From NCBI GenBank assembly GCA_021647745.1, contig JAKIUB010000016.1, positions 1-60,351 on the forward strand: a stretch of 60,351 bases of DNA. The letters are read 5' to 3'. Shown here in pieces: positions 1 through 9,320 of this stretch. The notes beneath the pieces are model-generated. The model saw only the letters and a list, made by a program, of their open reading frames with translations, was not told the origin of the DNA and did no database searches. The stretch's first letter is position 1, and every line of letters starts with the position of its first letter. Source of the stretch: Paracoccaceae bacterium (lineage in GTDB: Bacteria; Pseudomonadota; Alphaproteobacteria; Rhodobacterales; Rhodobacteraceae). Both the position numbers and the translations under genes were made by a program.

Positions 1-80
1 TAGTCTCCAGATATGTGTTACGGGCCGAGCGGTTGGGTCCGCCGGTCTTTAGGTTTCGGGTCTGAGGCTGTGAAACGGCT

Positions 81-118
81 AAAAGCGATTCAAAAGCTCA
101 CGCTTTTTCGAATCGCTT
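81..118 (-). terminator. Rho-independent terminator of cmk
   Basis: Reading the minus strand, a hairpin with a perfect 9-bp outer stem (bases 110-118 pair with 83-91) and an inner A/T-G/C stem is followed by four T residues. It overlaps the last codons and stop of cmk. The 80 bases to the left hold no recognisable gene. Confidence 0.6.
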
Positions 119-733
119 CTTCACAAGTGCCACCGCCTCGGCAACAGCCGCGTCTATAGACAATTTCGAGGTATCAAGCAAGAGCGCATCTTCAACCGCG
201 CGCATCGGGGCGACATCGCGGCTGGCATCGCGGATATCACGCTGGTGCAGGTCAATCTTCACAGTTTCAAGACGGGTGTCAGGGGTTTTCCGGCTCAATT
301 CCTCAAAGCGACGGCGGGCGCGCACCTCGTCTGAAGCGGTGATAAAAAGCTTCACATCGGCATCAGGGCAGATCACCGATCCTATATCCCGACCATCCAG
401 CACCGCGCCGCCCGCGCGCTTGGAAAAGCTTTTTTGAAATTCGAGCAGAGCCGCGCGCACTTCGGGCAAGGCTGCTACTTTGCTTGCCGCCTGCGCCACC
501 CGCGCATTGCGCAGATCATCGCGCTCAAGGTCCGCTTCGGTCAGTTCCAGCGCGATTTTTTCGGCCAGCTCCGGCACAATCACTCCGCGCCCACGCATCA
601 TCATCTTGGCGCCCACCGCACGATAAAGCAGGCCGGTATCAAGGTGGGCAAAACCGAAAGTTTCAGCTATCGCCCGCGCTATGGTACCTTTTCCCGCCGC
701 TGCCGGACCATCTATTGCGACTGTAAACTGCAT
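98..733 (-). CDS. cmk: Cytidylate kinase
   Basis: Cytosolic kinase that phosphorylates CMP and dCMP from ATP in pyrimidine nucleotide supply. The 211-residue length is normal for bacterial Cmk. The P-loop GPAAAGKGT lies at residues 9-17, and the LDGRDIGSV segment near residue 112 is the conserved nucleotide-binding region of the family. The start follows AGGAAAAAGT at good spacing. The gene is the last of a minus-strand run behind ilvD (90-base gap) and ends in a hairpin terminator. In many relatives the ribosomal protein S1 gene lies nearby, but the window ends first. Identification is secure. Confidence 0.95.
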   Translation of the reverse strand: MQFTVAIDGPAAAGKGTIARAIAETFGFAHLDTGLLYRAVGAKMMMRGRGVIVPELAEKIALELTEADLERDDLRNARVAQAASKVAALPEVRAALLEFQKSFSKRAGGAVLDGRDIGSVICPDADVKLFITASDEVRARRRFEELSRKTPDTRLETVKIDLHQRDIRDASRDVAPMRAVEDALLLDTSKLSIDAAVAEAVALVKKRFEKA

Positions 734-822
734 ACTTTTTCCTGTTTTTACAAAGCCGTCGCGGCAATTTTACTAGCCGCACATACCAAAACAACCCCAA
801 AGCACATGGGGCCTGCCATTTT

Positions 823-2655
823 CTACGGAAGAATTCGCACCGCCCCCTTGGCCGCAGAGCTGGCAAAGGCCGCATAGGCTTTTAGCGCTGTTGACACACG
901 ACGGGTGCGTTTCTCGTTTGGCAACCATGGCAGCGCCCCCTTGGCGCCGCGCCGCGCCTCAAGCACAGCATCCTCCACAGCGAGGTGGATCCGGCGGGCC
1001 GGGATGTCTATCTCGATAATATCGCCAGTTTCGACCAGCCCGATCAAGCCGCCCTCGGCAGCCTCTGGTGAAACATGGCCAATGGAAAGCCCCGAAGTGC
1101 CCCCCGAAAACCGCCCATCGGTCAGGAGTGCGCATTTCTTGCCCAGCCCCTTGGATTTCAGGTAACTCGTCGGATACAGCATTTCCTGCATCCCCGGCCC
1201 GCCTTGTGGACCCTCATAGACAATCACCACCACCTCGCCCGCCAGCACTTTTCCGGTCAGGATCGCGCTCACCGCGCTATCCTGGCTTTCAAACACCCGC
1301 GCCGGGCCGGTGAATGTCAGGTTGCTGTCATCCACCCCGGCGGTTTTTACAATTGAGCCATCCAGCGCGATATTGCCGCTCAGCACCGCCAGCCCGCCAT
1401 CTAGCGAAAAAGCGTTTTCCTTGCTGCGGATAATGCCGGCCGTGCGGTCGCGATCCAGCGCTTTGTAGCGGTTCTCGGTCGAGAACGCCTCGATGGTGCG
1501 CACGCCACCCGGCGCGGCTTTATAAAATTGCTCTACTTTCGGATCATTGCTCACAGCAATATCCCACTTGGCAAGCGCGTGGCCTAGGGTTTCGCTATGC
1601 ACCGTTGGCAGCTCCGCATGGATCAGCCCTGCGCGGTTCAGCTCGCCCAATATCCCCATGATGCCACCGGCGCGGTGGATATCCTCCATATGCACATTGG
1701 CAATCGAGGGTGCCACCTTGCACAGCACCGGCACCTCGCGGGAGAGCCGGTCGATATCCTCCATGGTGAAATTGATCTCGCCCTCATAGGCCATCGCCAA
1801 AAGGTGCAGCACGGTGTTGGTCGAGCCACCCATCGAAATATCCAGCGTCATCGCGTTCTCAAAGGCCTTGAAGCTGGCTATATCGCGCGGCAACAGCCCC
1901 TTCTCGTTGCCCTCATAGTGCCGCTTGGTGATGTCCACAATCCGCGAGCCGCATTCCTCAAACAGCGCTTTGCGATCCGCGTGGGTGGCCAGCATCGAGC
2001 CATTGCCCGGCAGCGCCAGCCCCAGTGCCTCGGCGAGGCAATTCATCGAGTTGGCGGTAAACATTCCCGAGCAGGAGCCGCAGGTCGGGCAGGCGGCGGC
2101 CTCCATATCGGCCACCTGTTCATCGGTGTAGCCGTCATCGGCGGCCGAGATCATCGCATCGATCAAATCAATCTTCTGCTCGATATCGTTGATCGTAACC
2201 TTGCCAGCCTCCATCGGCCCACCTGATACAAAGATCGCCGGAATATTCAGCCGCATCGCTGCCATCAGCATGCCTGGGGTGATTTTATCGCAGTTGGAAA
2301 TACACACAATCGCATCCGCGCAATGGGCATTGACCATATACTCCACGCTATCCGCGATCACCTCGCGCGAGGGCAGGCTATAGAGCATACCGTCATGACC
2401 CATGGCGATACCGTCATCCACCGCGATGGTGTTGAACTCCTTGGCCACCCCGCCCGCTTTTTCGATCTGGCGCGCCACCAGTTGGCCCATATCCTTCAAG
2501 TGTACATGGCCGGGCACAAACTGGGTGAAGGAGTTGACGACAGCAATGATCGGCTTGCCAAAATCACCATCCTTCATGCCGGTGGCCCGCCAGAGGCCGC
2601 GCGCGCCCGCCATATTGCGGCCATGGGTGGAAGTGCGAGAGCGATAATGTGGCAT
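823..2655 (-). CDS. ilvD: Dihydroxy-acid dehydratase
   Basis: Iron-sulfur enzyme that dehydrates 2,3-dihydroxy-3-methylbutanoate and its pentanoate homologue, the penultimate step of valine, leucine and isoleucine synthesis. At 610 residues it is full length. The cluster-ligand and active-site cysteines are visible in NCDKITPGM near residue 122 and in CPTCGSCSGMFTANSMNC near residue 195. The start is preceded by AAGGGA. It follows aspS on the same strand after a 140-base gap that contains a small hairpin. No attenuator-type leader peptide rich in branched-chain codons was seen, so its regulation is unknown. Confidence 0.96.
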   Translation of the reverse strand: MPHYRSRTSTHGRNMAGARGLWRATGMKDGDFGKPIIAVVNSFTQFVPGHVHLKDMGQLVARQIEKAGGVAKEFNTIAVDDGIAMGHDGMLYSLPSREVIADSVEYMVNAHCADAIVCISNCDKITPGMLMAAMRLNIPAIFVSGGPMEAGKVTINDIEQKIDLIDAMISAADDGYTDEQVADMEAAACPTCGSCSGMFTANSMNCLAEALGLALPGNGSMLATHADRKALFEECGSRIVDITKRHYEGNEKGLLPRDIASFKAFENAMTLDISMGGSTNTVLHLLAMAYEGEINFTMEDIDRLSREVPVLCKVAPSIANVHMEDIHRAGGIMGILGELNRAGLIHAELPTVHSETLGHALAKWDIAVSNDPKVEQFYKAAPGGVRTIEAFSTENRYKALDRDRTAGIIRSKENAFSLDGGLAVLSGNIALDGSIVKTAGVDDSNLTFTGPARVFESQDSAVSAILTGKVLAGEVVVIVYEGPQGGPGMQEMLYPTSYLKSKGLGKKCALLTDGRFSGGTSGLSIGHVSPEAAEGGLIGLVETGDIIEIDIPARRIHLAVEDAVLEARRGAKGALPWLPNEKRTRRVSTALKAYAAFASSAAKGAVRILP

Positions 2656-2713
2656 GGGTCATCCCTTTTTAACTGCGCGTTTTACCCCGATTAGCACAGG
2701 CGCAGGGGGGAGG

Positions 2714-2735
2714 GCCAGAGGGATCAGCCTCTGGC
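2714..2735. repeat. 8-bp inverted repeat between aspS and ilvD
   Basis: A perfect 8-bp stem (GCCAGAGG / CCTCTGGC) with a six-base loop lies in the gap between the aspS stop and the ilvD start. No T-run follows on either strand, so it is not a typical intrinsic terminator. It may stabilise an mRNA end or be incidental. Confidence 0.4.
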
Positions 2736-2795
2736 AGCGCAGCTTTGCAAATCAACGGAGTTCAGCGCTTGGGCTGTCGCAAGCCGCCCTCTGCA

Positions 2796-4646
2796 CTATT
2801 CCTGCGGAATCACCCGAAGCCCCAGCTCGCGGAGCTGCTCGTTGGTGGCCTCGCCTGGCGCTTCCATCATCAAATCCTCGGCGCGCTGGTTCATCGGGAA
2901 CATGATAACCTCGCGGATGTTATCCTCGTCGGCCAGCAGCATCACGATGCGGTCAATCCCCGCTGCGCAGCCACCGTGGGGCGGCGCGCCGAATTTGAAG
3001 GCTTTGACCATGCCGCCAAAGCGTTTTTCGACTTCTGATTCGTCATAACCCGCAATGCCAAAGGCTTTATACATGATTTCGAGCTTGTGGTTCCGGATCG
3101 CGCCGGACACCAGCTCATAGCCGTTACACGCGAGATCATACTGGTAGCCCAGCACCTTAAGCGGGTCACCCTGAAGCGCTTCCATCCCGCCTTGGGGCAT
3201 GGAAAACGGGTTGTGTTCAAAGTCGATCTTGCCGCTCTCTTCGTCTTTCTCAAAAATCGGGAAGTCCACGATCCACGCAAATTCAAATTTGCTTTCGTCC
3301 GTCAGTTTCAGCTCTTTGCCGATGATATTGCGGGCGCGGCCAGCGACGGCCTCGAATGATTTTGGCTTGCCACCAAGGAAGAACGCCGCATCGCCAAGGC
3401 CGAGACCAAGTTGCTGGCGAATGGCCTCTGTGCGCTCAACGCCGATGTTTTTAGCCAGCGGGCCAGCGGCTTCCATGCCACCTTTGGCTTCGCCGGATTT
3501 CAGCATCGCTTGCGCTTCTTTGACCTTGATCCCCAGCTCTTGCGCCACGGAATCAGCGGTTTTTTCACGCCAGAAGATATAGCCCATGCCCGGCAGGCCT
3601 TCTTGCTGGGCGAATTTGTTCATCCGGTCGCAGAATTTGCGAGAGCCTCCACTTGGGGCTGGAATGGCGCGCACTTCGGTGCCTTCCTGCTCCAGCAGGC
3701 TGGCAAAAATCTTGAAGCCGGAGCCGGCGAAATGCTCGGATACGATCTGCATTTTAATCGGGTTACGCAGGTCCGGCTTATCCGAGCCATACCAGAGCGC
3801 CGCGTCTTTATAGGAGATTTGCGGGATATTGGTGTTTACGGTTTTGTCGCCGCCAAATTCTTCAAAAATCCCGGTGATCACTGGCTCGATGGTGTCAAAA
3901 ATATCCTGCTGGGTGACAAAGCTCATTTCCATGTCAAGTTGGTAAAAGTCGGTTGGCGAGCGGTCAGCGCGCGGGTCTTCATCACGAAAGCACGGCGCGA
4001 TTTGGAAATATTTGTCAAAACCCGCAACCATCATCATTTGCTTGAACTGCTGCGGGGCTTGCGGCAGGGCGTAGAACTTGCCGGGGTGGATGCGGCTTGG
4101 CACCAGAAAATCGCGCGCGCCTTCGGGGGAACTGGCGGTTATAATCGGGGTTTGGAATTCGTTAAAGCCAATACCCTCCATGCGCTTGCGGATGCTGCTC
4201 ACCACGTTTGAGCGCAGCATCATGCGGTTGTGCAGCCCCTCGCGGCGCAGGTCCAGAAAGCGGTATTTCAGGCGGGTTTCCTCGGGAAAATCAGGCTCGC
4301 CAAAAACTTGTAATGGCAGCTCTTCCGAGGCACCCAGCACCTCCATATCCTCGATATATATCTCGATTTCGCCGGTCGGGATATTGGAGTTTACCAGATC
4401 TGCGCCACGAGCCTTGACCTTGCCATCGATGCGGATCACCCATTCGCTGCGCACCTTTTCAAGCGCGTTGAAAACCGGGCTGTCACTATCGGCCAGCACT
4501 TGCGTGATGCCGTAGTGGTCGCGCAAGTCGATAAACAATACCCCACCGTGGTCACGTACCCGATGCACCCAGCCCGAAAGGCGGACGGTATCGCCAACAT
4601 TTTTTGCCGTTAAATCGTTACATGTGTGGGTGCGAAAGGCGTGCAT
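2796..4646 (-). CDS. aspS: Aspartyl-tRNA synthetase
   Basis: Class IIb synthetase that charges tRNA-Asp, and possibly tRNA-Asn, since many alphaproteobacterial forms are non-discriminating. The order is N-terminal OB-fold anticodon-binding domain, catalytic core split by a bacterial-type GAD insertion, and C-terminal motif 3. Motif 2 appears as FRDEDPRADRSPTDFYQLD and motif 3 as the GIDRIVML segment near residue 550. The start at 4646 (MHAFRTHTC) is chosen because it matches the family N-terminus and is preceded by AAGGA; the longer reading frame adds 22 non-conserved residues. Length is 616 residues. Confidence 0.95.
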   Translation of the reverse strand: MHAFRTHTCNDLTAKNVGDTVRLSGWVHRVRDHGGVLFIDLRDHYGITQVLADSDSPVFNALEKVRSEWVIRIDGKVKARGADLVNSNIPTGEIEIYIEDMEVLGASEELPLQVFGEPDFPEETRLKYRFLDLRREGLHNRMMLRSNVVSSIRKRMEGIGFNEFQTPIITASSPEGARDFLVPSRIHPGKFYALPQAPQQFKQMMMVAGFDKYFQIAPCFRDEDPRADRSPTDFYQLDMEMSFVTQQDIFDTIEPVITGIFEEFGGDKTVNTNIPQISYKDAALWYGSDKPDLRNPIKMQIVSEHFAGSGFKIFASLLEQEGTEVRAIPAPSGGSRKFCDRMNKFAQQEGLPGMGYIFWREKTADSVAQELGIKVKEAQAMLKSGEAKGGMEAAGPLAKNIGVERTEAIRQQLGLGLGDAAFFLGGKPKSFEAVAGRARNIIGKELKLTDESKFEFAWIVDFPIFEKDEESGKIDFEHNPFSMPQGGMEALQGDPLKVLGYQYDLACNGYELVSGAIRNHKLEIMYKAFGIAGYDESEVEKRFGGMVKAFKFGAPPHGGCAAGIDRIVMLLADEDNIREVIMFPMNQRAEDLMMEAPGEATNEQLRELGLRVIPQE

Positions 4647-4783
4647 GATATTGGTCCTTGAAACAGGTGAAGGCGCACCCGGTGGCGCGCCAATATTCTC
4701 GGGTCGATACACATGTTTCGGCGCGCCTTGTCAAGGGTGCGGGGCAGGCGGGGCTTATATCTTCTCGCCCCGGGTTGTTGTTT

Positions 4784-5233
4784 TTATTTTGGCGCGAGCC
4801 TTGCGGTCTGCAAGCGGTGCAGACATCCTGTCAACACAGCGCGCTCATTGGCAGGAATATCTGCAAGCAACGCCGTATTATAGTGCTGTGCCGCCTGCGC
4901 TAGCTCCTCGAACATTTTTGTGCCGGTCCGGGTCAGGGTCAGGCATTCCTGACGACGGTCCCTCTCCATCCGGGTTCGCATCAGAAGCCGGCGCTTTTGC
5001 AGGCTGGCCACCGCGCGGCTGATTTTGGTTTTATGTATCCGCGCGCGCTGGCCGATCTCGGTCGCTGTCATTGTGCCAAACTCGCCAAGATGAAACAAAA
5101 CCCGCCATTCGGTGCGCAGCAGCCCGTATTGGTCTTTATAGATGCGGGCAAATTCGGCACCGCTTTCTTCGGCGGCCCGATTAAGCAAATACGGCAAAAA
5201 ATCGGTCAGGCAAAAATCCGGCATCTGTGGCAT
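4784..5233 (-). CDS. MarR-family transcriptional regulator
   Basis: A 149-residue winged-helix regulator. The DNA-recognition segment TATEIGQRARIHKTKISRAV (about residues 56-75) and the wing DRRQECLTLT are typical of MarR proteins. It is divergent from the fumarylacetoacetase gene, with 78 bases between the starts, so the simplest reading is that it represses itself and the catabolic operon until an aromatic ligand binds. The ligand cannot be told from sequence. An internal ATG three codons downstream is an alternative start. Confidence 0.85.
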   Translation of the reverse strand: MPQMPDFCLTDFLPYLLNRAAEESGAEFARIYKDQYGLLRTEWRVLFHLGEFGTMTATEIGQRARIHKTKISRAVASLQKRRLLMRTRMERDRRQECLTLTRTGTKMFEELAQAAQHYNTALLADIPANERAVLTGCLHRLQTARLAPK

Positions 5234-5252
5234 CGCGGCACAATATCCTTGT

Positions 5253-5270
5253 TAGTTACAAAAACAACTA
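5253..5270. promoter_or_regulatory. Candidate MarR operator
   Basis: An 18-bp inverted repeat with half-sites TAGTT and AACTA separated by an A-rich centre sits midway between the divergent MarR and fumarylacetoacetase starts. Its position and symmetry suit a dimeric MarR protein. The half-sites are only 5 bp, so the call is tentative. Confidence 0.35.
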
Positions 5271-5311
5271 TTAGCAAAACTACGGGAGTGCAATAAAATA
5301 CAGGAATATAG

Positions 5312-6559
5312 ATGGCTTTGCTCAAAAGCATTGTGGCCAGCGCCAATACGGCCAAAACGGATTTTCCGCTGAACAATCTGCCCTACGGGGTATTTGTGCA
5401 CCGAGGGCAGCGCTATTGCGGGGTAGCGATTGGTGACATGATTTTGAATATTACCGCGATGAAACGCGCGGGGTTACTGGAGTTTTTGCCAGCGGATACA
5501 TTCGCCGATGGCCGCTGGAACCGCTTCATGGCGCTTGGTTCCGGGCTTTGGTCCGTGTTCAGAAAGCAGATATCGGCGGCCTTGGCACAGCAAAGCGAGG
5601 TGCGCAAAAAGATCATGGCGCTGCTGGTCAAACAGCGCAGCGTGCAGATGTGCCTGCCTTTTGATATCGCTGAATATACCGATTTTTATGCCAGCCGGCA
5701 GCATGCCGAAAACATGGGGCGAATATTACGTGGAGCGGCAGACTTGCCCGCAAACTGGCTGGATATTCCGATCGGCTATAATGGCCGCGCCTCGTCGGTG
5801 GTGGTGTCGGGCACCGATATCCACCGCCCGCTAGGCCAGCTTGGCGCGGGGCAATTCGGGCCGTCGGCCAAGCTTGATTTCGAACTGGAAATAGGAACGG
5901 TGGTTGGCGGCAGCTCAAAGCTCGGACAGCCGGTTTCGACCGCCGAGGCCGATGCGATGATCTTCGGGTTTGTGCTGCTCAATGACTGGTCAGCCCGCGA
6001 TATTCAGGCTTGGGAGGCCCAGCCGCTGGGGCCGTTTTTAGGCAAGGCCTTTGCCACCGGCATCAGCCCGTGGATTGTGCCCAAAGAAGCGCTGGAGGCG
6101 TTTCGCCGCCCTGCTCCCCTGCGCAAAACAGCGCTGTTACCCTATCTGGAGGAGACAAAGCCCGGCCTTTATGATATAGAGCTGGAGGTGCGGCTACAGC
6201 CCGCCGGCGCCGACAAGGCAACCCGCCTGAGCAAAACAAATGCCGACCGGCTCTATTATTCCGCCGCGCAGCAGCTTTGCCACCACGCGATTGGCGGCTG
6301 CCCGATGCGCACGGGAGACCTGCTCGGGTCAGGCACCATATCCGGCGCGCGACCCTCGGAATATGGCTCGATGATCGAACTGGGCTGGAACGGTAAAAAG
6401 CCGATAAAGCTGGAGAGCGGCGAGGCCCGCTACTTTATCGAGGATGGCGACAGGCTGACACTAAGGGGCCACGCTCAAGGGCAGGGCTTTCGCATCGGGT
6501 TCGGAGAATGCACCGGCGCTATTCTTCCCGCGATAAATACGCCCGGCTGGGCAAAATAA
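5312..6559 (+). CDS. Fumarylacetoacetase-type hydrolase
   Basis: A 415-residue protein with the length and architecture of full-length fumarylacetoacetase: an N-terminal SH3-like domain to about residue 110 and a C-terminal FAH domain. The family enzyme hydrolyses fumarylacetoacetate to fumarate and acetoacetate, the last step of homogentisate breakdown. The segments ELEIGTVVGG and NDWSARDIQAWE carry the metal and substrate residues of the family, and QLCHHAIGGCPMRTGDLLGSG is the conserved late segment. It is the first gene of a five-gene operon divergent from a MarR regulator. Because homogentisate dioxygenase is absent nearby, the natural substrate could be a related acylpyruvate. Confidence 0.88.
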   Translation: MALLKSIVASANTAKTDFPLNNLPYGVFVHRGQRYCGVAIGDMILNITAMKRAGLLEFLPADTFADGRWNRFMALGSGLWSVFRKQISAALAQQSEVRKKIMALLVKQRSVQMCLPFDIAEYTDFYASRQHAENMGRILRGAADLPANWLDIPIGYNGRASSVVVSGTDIHRPLGQLGAGQFGPSAKLDFELEIGTVVGGSSKLGQPVSTAEADAMIFGFVLLNDWSARDIQAWEAQPLGPFLGKAFATGISPWIVPKEALEAFRRPAPLRKTALLPYLEETKPGLYDIELEVRLQPAGADKATRLSKTNADRLYYSAAQQLCHHAIGGCPMRTGDLLGSGTISGARPSEYGSMIELGWNGKKPIKLESGEARYFIEDGDRLTLRGHAQGQGFRIGFGECTGAILPAINTPGWAK

Positions 6560-6569
6560 AGGATAGAAA

Positions 6570-7520
6570 ATGACCGTGAAATTTGCCTCCCAAGGCGACA
6601 TGGGCGAGAAAAAAACCAGCTTTACCGAGATCGGCGAGGGGCTATACGCCTTTACTGCCGAGGGCGACCCGAATTCTGGCGTGATTATCGGCGATGAAAG
6701 CGTGATGGTGATCGAGGCTCAGGCAACCCCGCGACTGGCCAACAAGGTGATAGACGAGATCCGAAAGGTGACCGACAAGCCGATTAGCCACCTTGTGTTG
6801 ACGCACTATCACGCGGTGCGCGTATTGGGGGCCAGTGCGTACGGCGCGCCACAAATCATTATGTCCGAGGCGGCACGGGGCATGATAGAGGAGCGCGGGC
6901 AGGAGGATTGGGAGAGCGAATTCCAGCGCTTCCCGCGCCTGTTTGAAGGCCATGAGAGCATCCCGGGTCTGACCTATCCAACCACGACCTTTAGCGAGGC
7001 GATGACGGTTTATCTGGGCAAGCGCCGGATAGAAATCATGCATCTTGGCCGCGCCCACACGGCGGGCGATGCGGTGGTCTGGGTGCCCGATGCCGAGGTG
7101 ATGTTTACCGGTGATATCGTTGAATACCGCTCCGCCTGTTATTGCGGCGACGGCCACTTTGCAGAATGGGGCCACACGCTGGATAATATCGCGGCGTTTG
7201 ATCCTGTCGGCATTGCGCCCGGGCGCGGCGATGCGCTGATCGGGCGCGGCATGGTCGAAGCAGCGATTGAAAGCACGCGGGACTTTGTGGAAAGCACCTA
7301 TCGCCCCGCCGCAAAGGTGGCCGCGCGAGGCGGCAGCCTGAAAGAGGCGTGGGAAGCTGTGCGCGCCGAATGTGATGAAAAGTTCGGCGATTATGCCATT
7401 TACGAGCATTGTCTGCCGTTTAACGTGGCGCGCGCCTATGACGAAGCACGCGGCATAGCGCACCCGCGCATCTGGACCGCCCAGCGCGATATTGACATGT
7501 GGGAGGCCTTGCAGGGATAG
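6570..7520 (+). CDS. MBL-fold protein with altered metal motif
   Basis: A 316-residue metallo-beta-lactamase-fold protein, 10 bases after the fumarylacetoacetase-like gene and 2 bases before the flavin monooxygenase. The canonical zinc motif HxHxDH is replaced by HYHAVR (residues 79-84), so the Asp and third His of the second metal site are missing. The later GRAHTAGD and FTGDIVE motifs are kept. This suggests a one-metal hydrolase or a non-classical role. The operon implies action on an aromatic ring-cleavage product or thioester; the substrate is not known. Confidence 0.8.
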   Translation: MTVKFASQGDMGEKKTSFTEIGEGLYAFTAEGDPNSGVIIGDESVMVIEAQATPRLANKVIDEIRKVTDKPISHLVLTHYHAVRVLGASAYGAPQIIMSEAARGMIEERGQEDWESEFQRFPRLFEGHESIPGLTYPTTTFSEAMTVYLGKRRIEIMHLGRAHTAGDAVVWVPDAEVMFTGDIVEYRSACYCGDGHFAEWGHTLDNIAAFDPVGIAPGRGDALIGRGMVEAAIESTRDFVESTYRPAAKVAARGGSLKEAWEAVRAECDEKFGDYAIYEHCLPFNVARAYDEARGIAHPRIWTAQRDIDMWEALQG

Positions 7521-7522
7521 CC

Positions 7523-9121
7523 ATGGGCAAAATATTCAACACCCCTCTTTACCCCTACCAGCGCTCGGAAGATCAGGATCCTGGCCCGGCGACACGCCAT
7601 AAGGTGATCATCATCGGCGCTGGCCCTGTGGGGCTGGCAGCAGCGATTGATCTGGCCCAACAGGATATTCCGGTTTTGGTGCTGGATGACAATGACCGCG
7701 TCAGCTTTGGCTCCCGCGCCATTTGTTTTGCCAAACGCCCGCTGGAGATACTGGACCGTCTGGGCTGTGGTGAGCCTATGGTCGCGCGCGGTGTGGCCTG
7801 GGATACAGGGCGGGTGTTTTTTGATAAAGATGAAGCCTACAGCTTTAACCTCCTGCCGGAAACCGACCACAAAAACCCGGCGTTTATCAACCTTCAGCAA
7901 TACACTTTCGAGGAAAAGCTCGTCGAGCGGGTTCGCGCGCTGCAAGAGCAAGGCAAGCCTATCGAGCTGCGAGGCAAAAACAAGGTAACCGCGCTGGCTG
8001 ATAATGGCGGCCATGTGCGACTGGAAGTCGACACCCCCGAGGGCAGCTACCTGCTGGAAACCGACTGGCTGATTGCTTGCGACGGCGCCACTTCCCCCAC
8101 CCGCCGCATGCTGGGCCATGATTTCGAGGGCCGGGTATTCGAGGATAATTTCCTGATTGTCGATGTGATCATGCAAGCCGATTTTCCTGCCGAGCGCTGG
8201 TTCTGGTTTGACCCGCCGTTCAATCGCGGGCAATCGGCGCTGTTGCACAAGCAGCCCGATAATGTCTGGCGGATCGACTTTCAGATCGGGCAGGATATTG
8301 ACCGCGAGGCAGAGCTTGAACCCGAGAATATCCACCGCCGTTTGCGGGCGATGCTGGGGAAGGATGCGGAATTCGAGCTGGAATGGGCTTCGATCTATAC
8401 GTTCCAATGCCGCCGGATGGAGCGCTTCCGCTATGGCCGCACGCTTTTTGCCGGCGATGCGGCGCATCAGGTTAGCCCATTTGGTGCGCGCGGGGCCAAT
8501 AGCGGCTTGCAGGATACAGACAACCTCGTATGGAAGCTCAAGCTGGTAATAGAAGGCAAGGCCGGTGAAGACCTGCTGGATACCTATTCCGACGAGCGGA
8601 TATATGGCGCCGATGAAAACATTCTCAATTCTACCCGCTCGACCGATTTCATCACCCCGAAGACCGAGATCAGCCGGATCTTTCGCGATGCGGTGCTAAC
8701 GCTGGCAAAAGAGCATGAGTTTGCCCGCCCACTGGTCAATTCCGGTCGCCTGTCGGTGCCTTGCACCTACGATGACTCAAAACTGAACGGGCCGGATATG
8801 GAGCAATTGCCCCGCGCCACCCGCCCGGGCGCTCCGCTAAAGGATGCGGATACCGGCACGGGCTGGCTGCTGGACCAGACCGGAAACGACTTCCAGCTCC
8901 TTGGTATCAATGCCGACGTGCCGGAAACGCTGGAAGTGGGCGGGATCACCATCAAGGGCTTTCAGCTTTCACCCACAGAGAGCCTGAAAACCTGCTACCT
9001 CGGCGATGCCCGCGCCGCTGTCTACCTGATCCGCCCGGACCAGCATGTTGTTGCCCGCTGGCTGGCCTATAGCAAATCCGCCACAATAGCCGCACTGCGC
9101 CAAGCCACAGGAAAGGCATGA
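7523..9121 (+). CDS. FAD-dependent aromatic hydroxylase
   Basis: A 532-residue class A flavoprotein monooxygenase resembling 3-(3-hydroxyphenyl)propionate hydroxylases. The N-terminal dinucleotide-binding motif is IIGAGPVGLAAA (about residue 34), and the second FAD motif is LFAGDAAHQVSPFGARGANS (about residue 310). A CDGATSPTR segment near residue 190 is the conserved NAD(P)H/FAD region. The C-terminal third is a thioredoxin-like dimerisation domain. The start at 7523 directly follows the upstream stop. It probably adds a hydroxyl to a phenolic acid, making the ring-cleavage substrate for this operon. Confidence 0.88.
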   Translation: MGKIFNTPLYPYQRSEDQDPGPATRHKVIIIGAGPVGLAAAIDLAQQDIPVLVLDDNDRVSFGSRAICFAKRPLEILDRLGCGEPMVARGVAWDTGRVFFDKDEAYSFNLLPETDHKNPAFINLQQYTFEEKLVERVRALQEQGKPIELRGKNKVTALADNGGHVRLEVDTPEGSYLLETDWLIACDGATSPTRRMLGHDFEGRVFEDNFLIVDVIMQADFPAERWFWFDPPFNRGQSALLHKQPDNVWRIDFQIGQDIDREAELEPENIHRRLRAMLGKDAEFELEWASIYTFQCRRMERFRYGRTLFAGDAAHQVSPFGARGANSGLQDTDNLVWKLKLVIEGKAGEDLLDTYSDERIYGADENILNSTRSTDFITPKTEISRIFRDAVLTLAKEHEFARPLVNSGRLSVPCTYDDSKLNGPDMEQLPRATRPGAPLKDADTGTGWLLDQTGNDFQLLGINADVPETLEVGGITIKGFQLSPTESLKTCYLGDARAAVYLIRPDQHVVARWLAYSKSATIAALRQATGKA

Positions 9122-9122
9122 T

Positions 9123-9320
9123 ATGCTGATCACAAAACCCAATTTTGACCACACCGATGATTTTTATGCCGCGTTGATAAAAGCCCATGACGGGTTGAGC
9201 AAGGCGCAATCCGACGCACTCAATGCTCGCCTTCTTTTGATTCTTTCCAACCATATCGGCGACCAGAGCGTGCTGGACACCGCTCTGAAAGCCGCCAGCT
9301 CCGAAAAGGAACTCTCATGA
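9123..9320 (+). CDS. DUF2783-type small protein
   Basis: A 65-residue acidic, mostly helical protein of unknown function starting one base after the monooxygenase stop and overlapping the next gene by 4 bases. It matches my memory of the DUF2783 family, which occurs beside aromatic flavin monooxygenases; the SDALNARLLLILSNHIGD segment is the conserved core. There is no signal peptide and no catalytic motif. A role as a small partner of the monooxygenase is an inference from context only. Confidence 0.7.
   Translation: MLITKPNFDHTDDFYAALIKAHDGLSKAQSDALNARLLLILSNHIGDQSVLDTALKAASSEKELS

Noticed and set aside
3411..4211. 266-codon plus-strand frame inside aspS
   Set aside because: Antisense shadow of a conserved synthetase.
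7436..8467. Long open frame on the minus strand opposite the flavin monooxygenase
   Set aside because: It is a mirror of the third codon bias of the sense gene; the sense strand has FAD motifs and tight operon spacing, and the opposite frame shows no family pattern.
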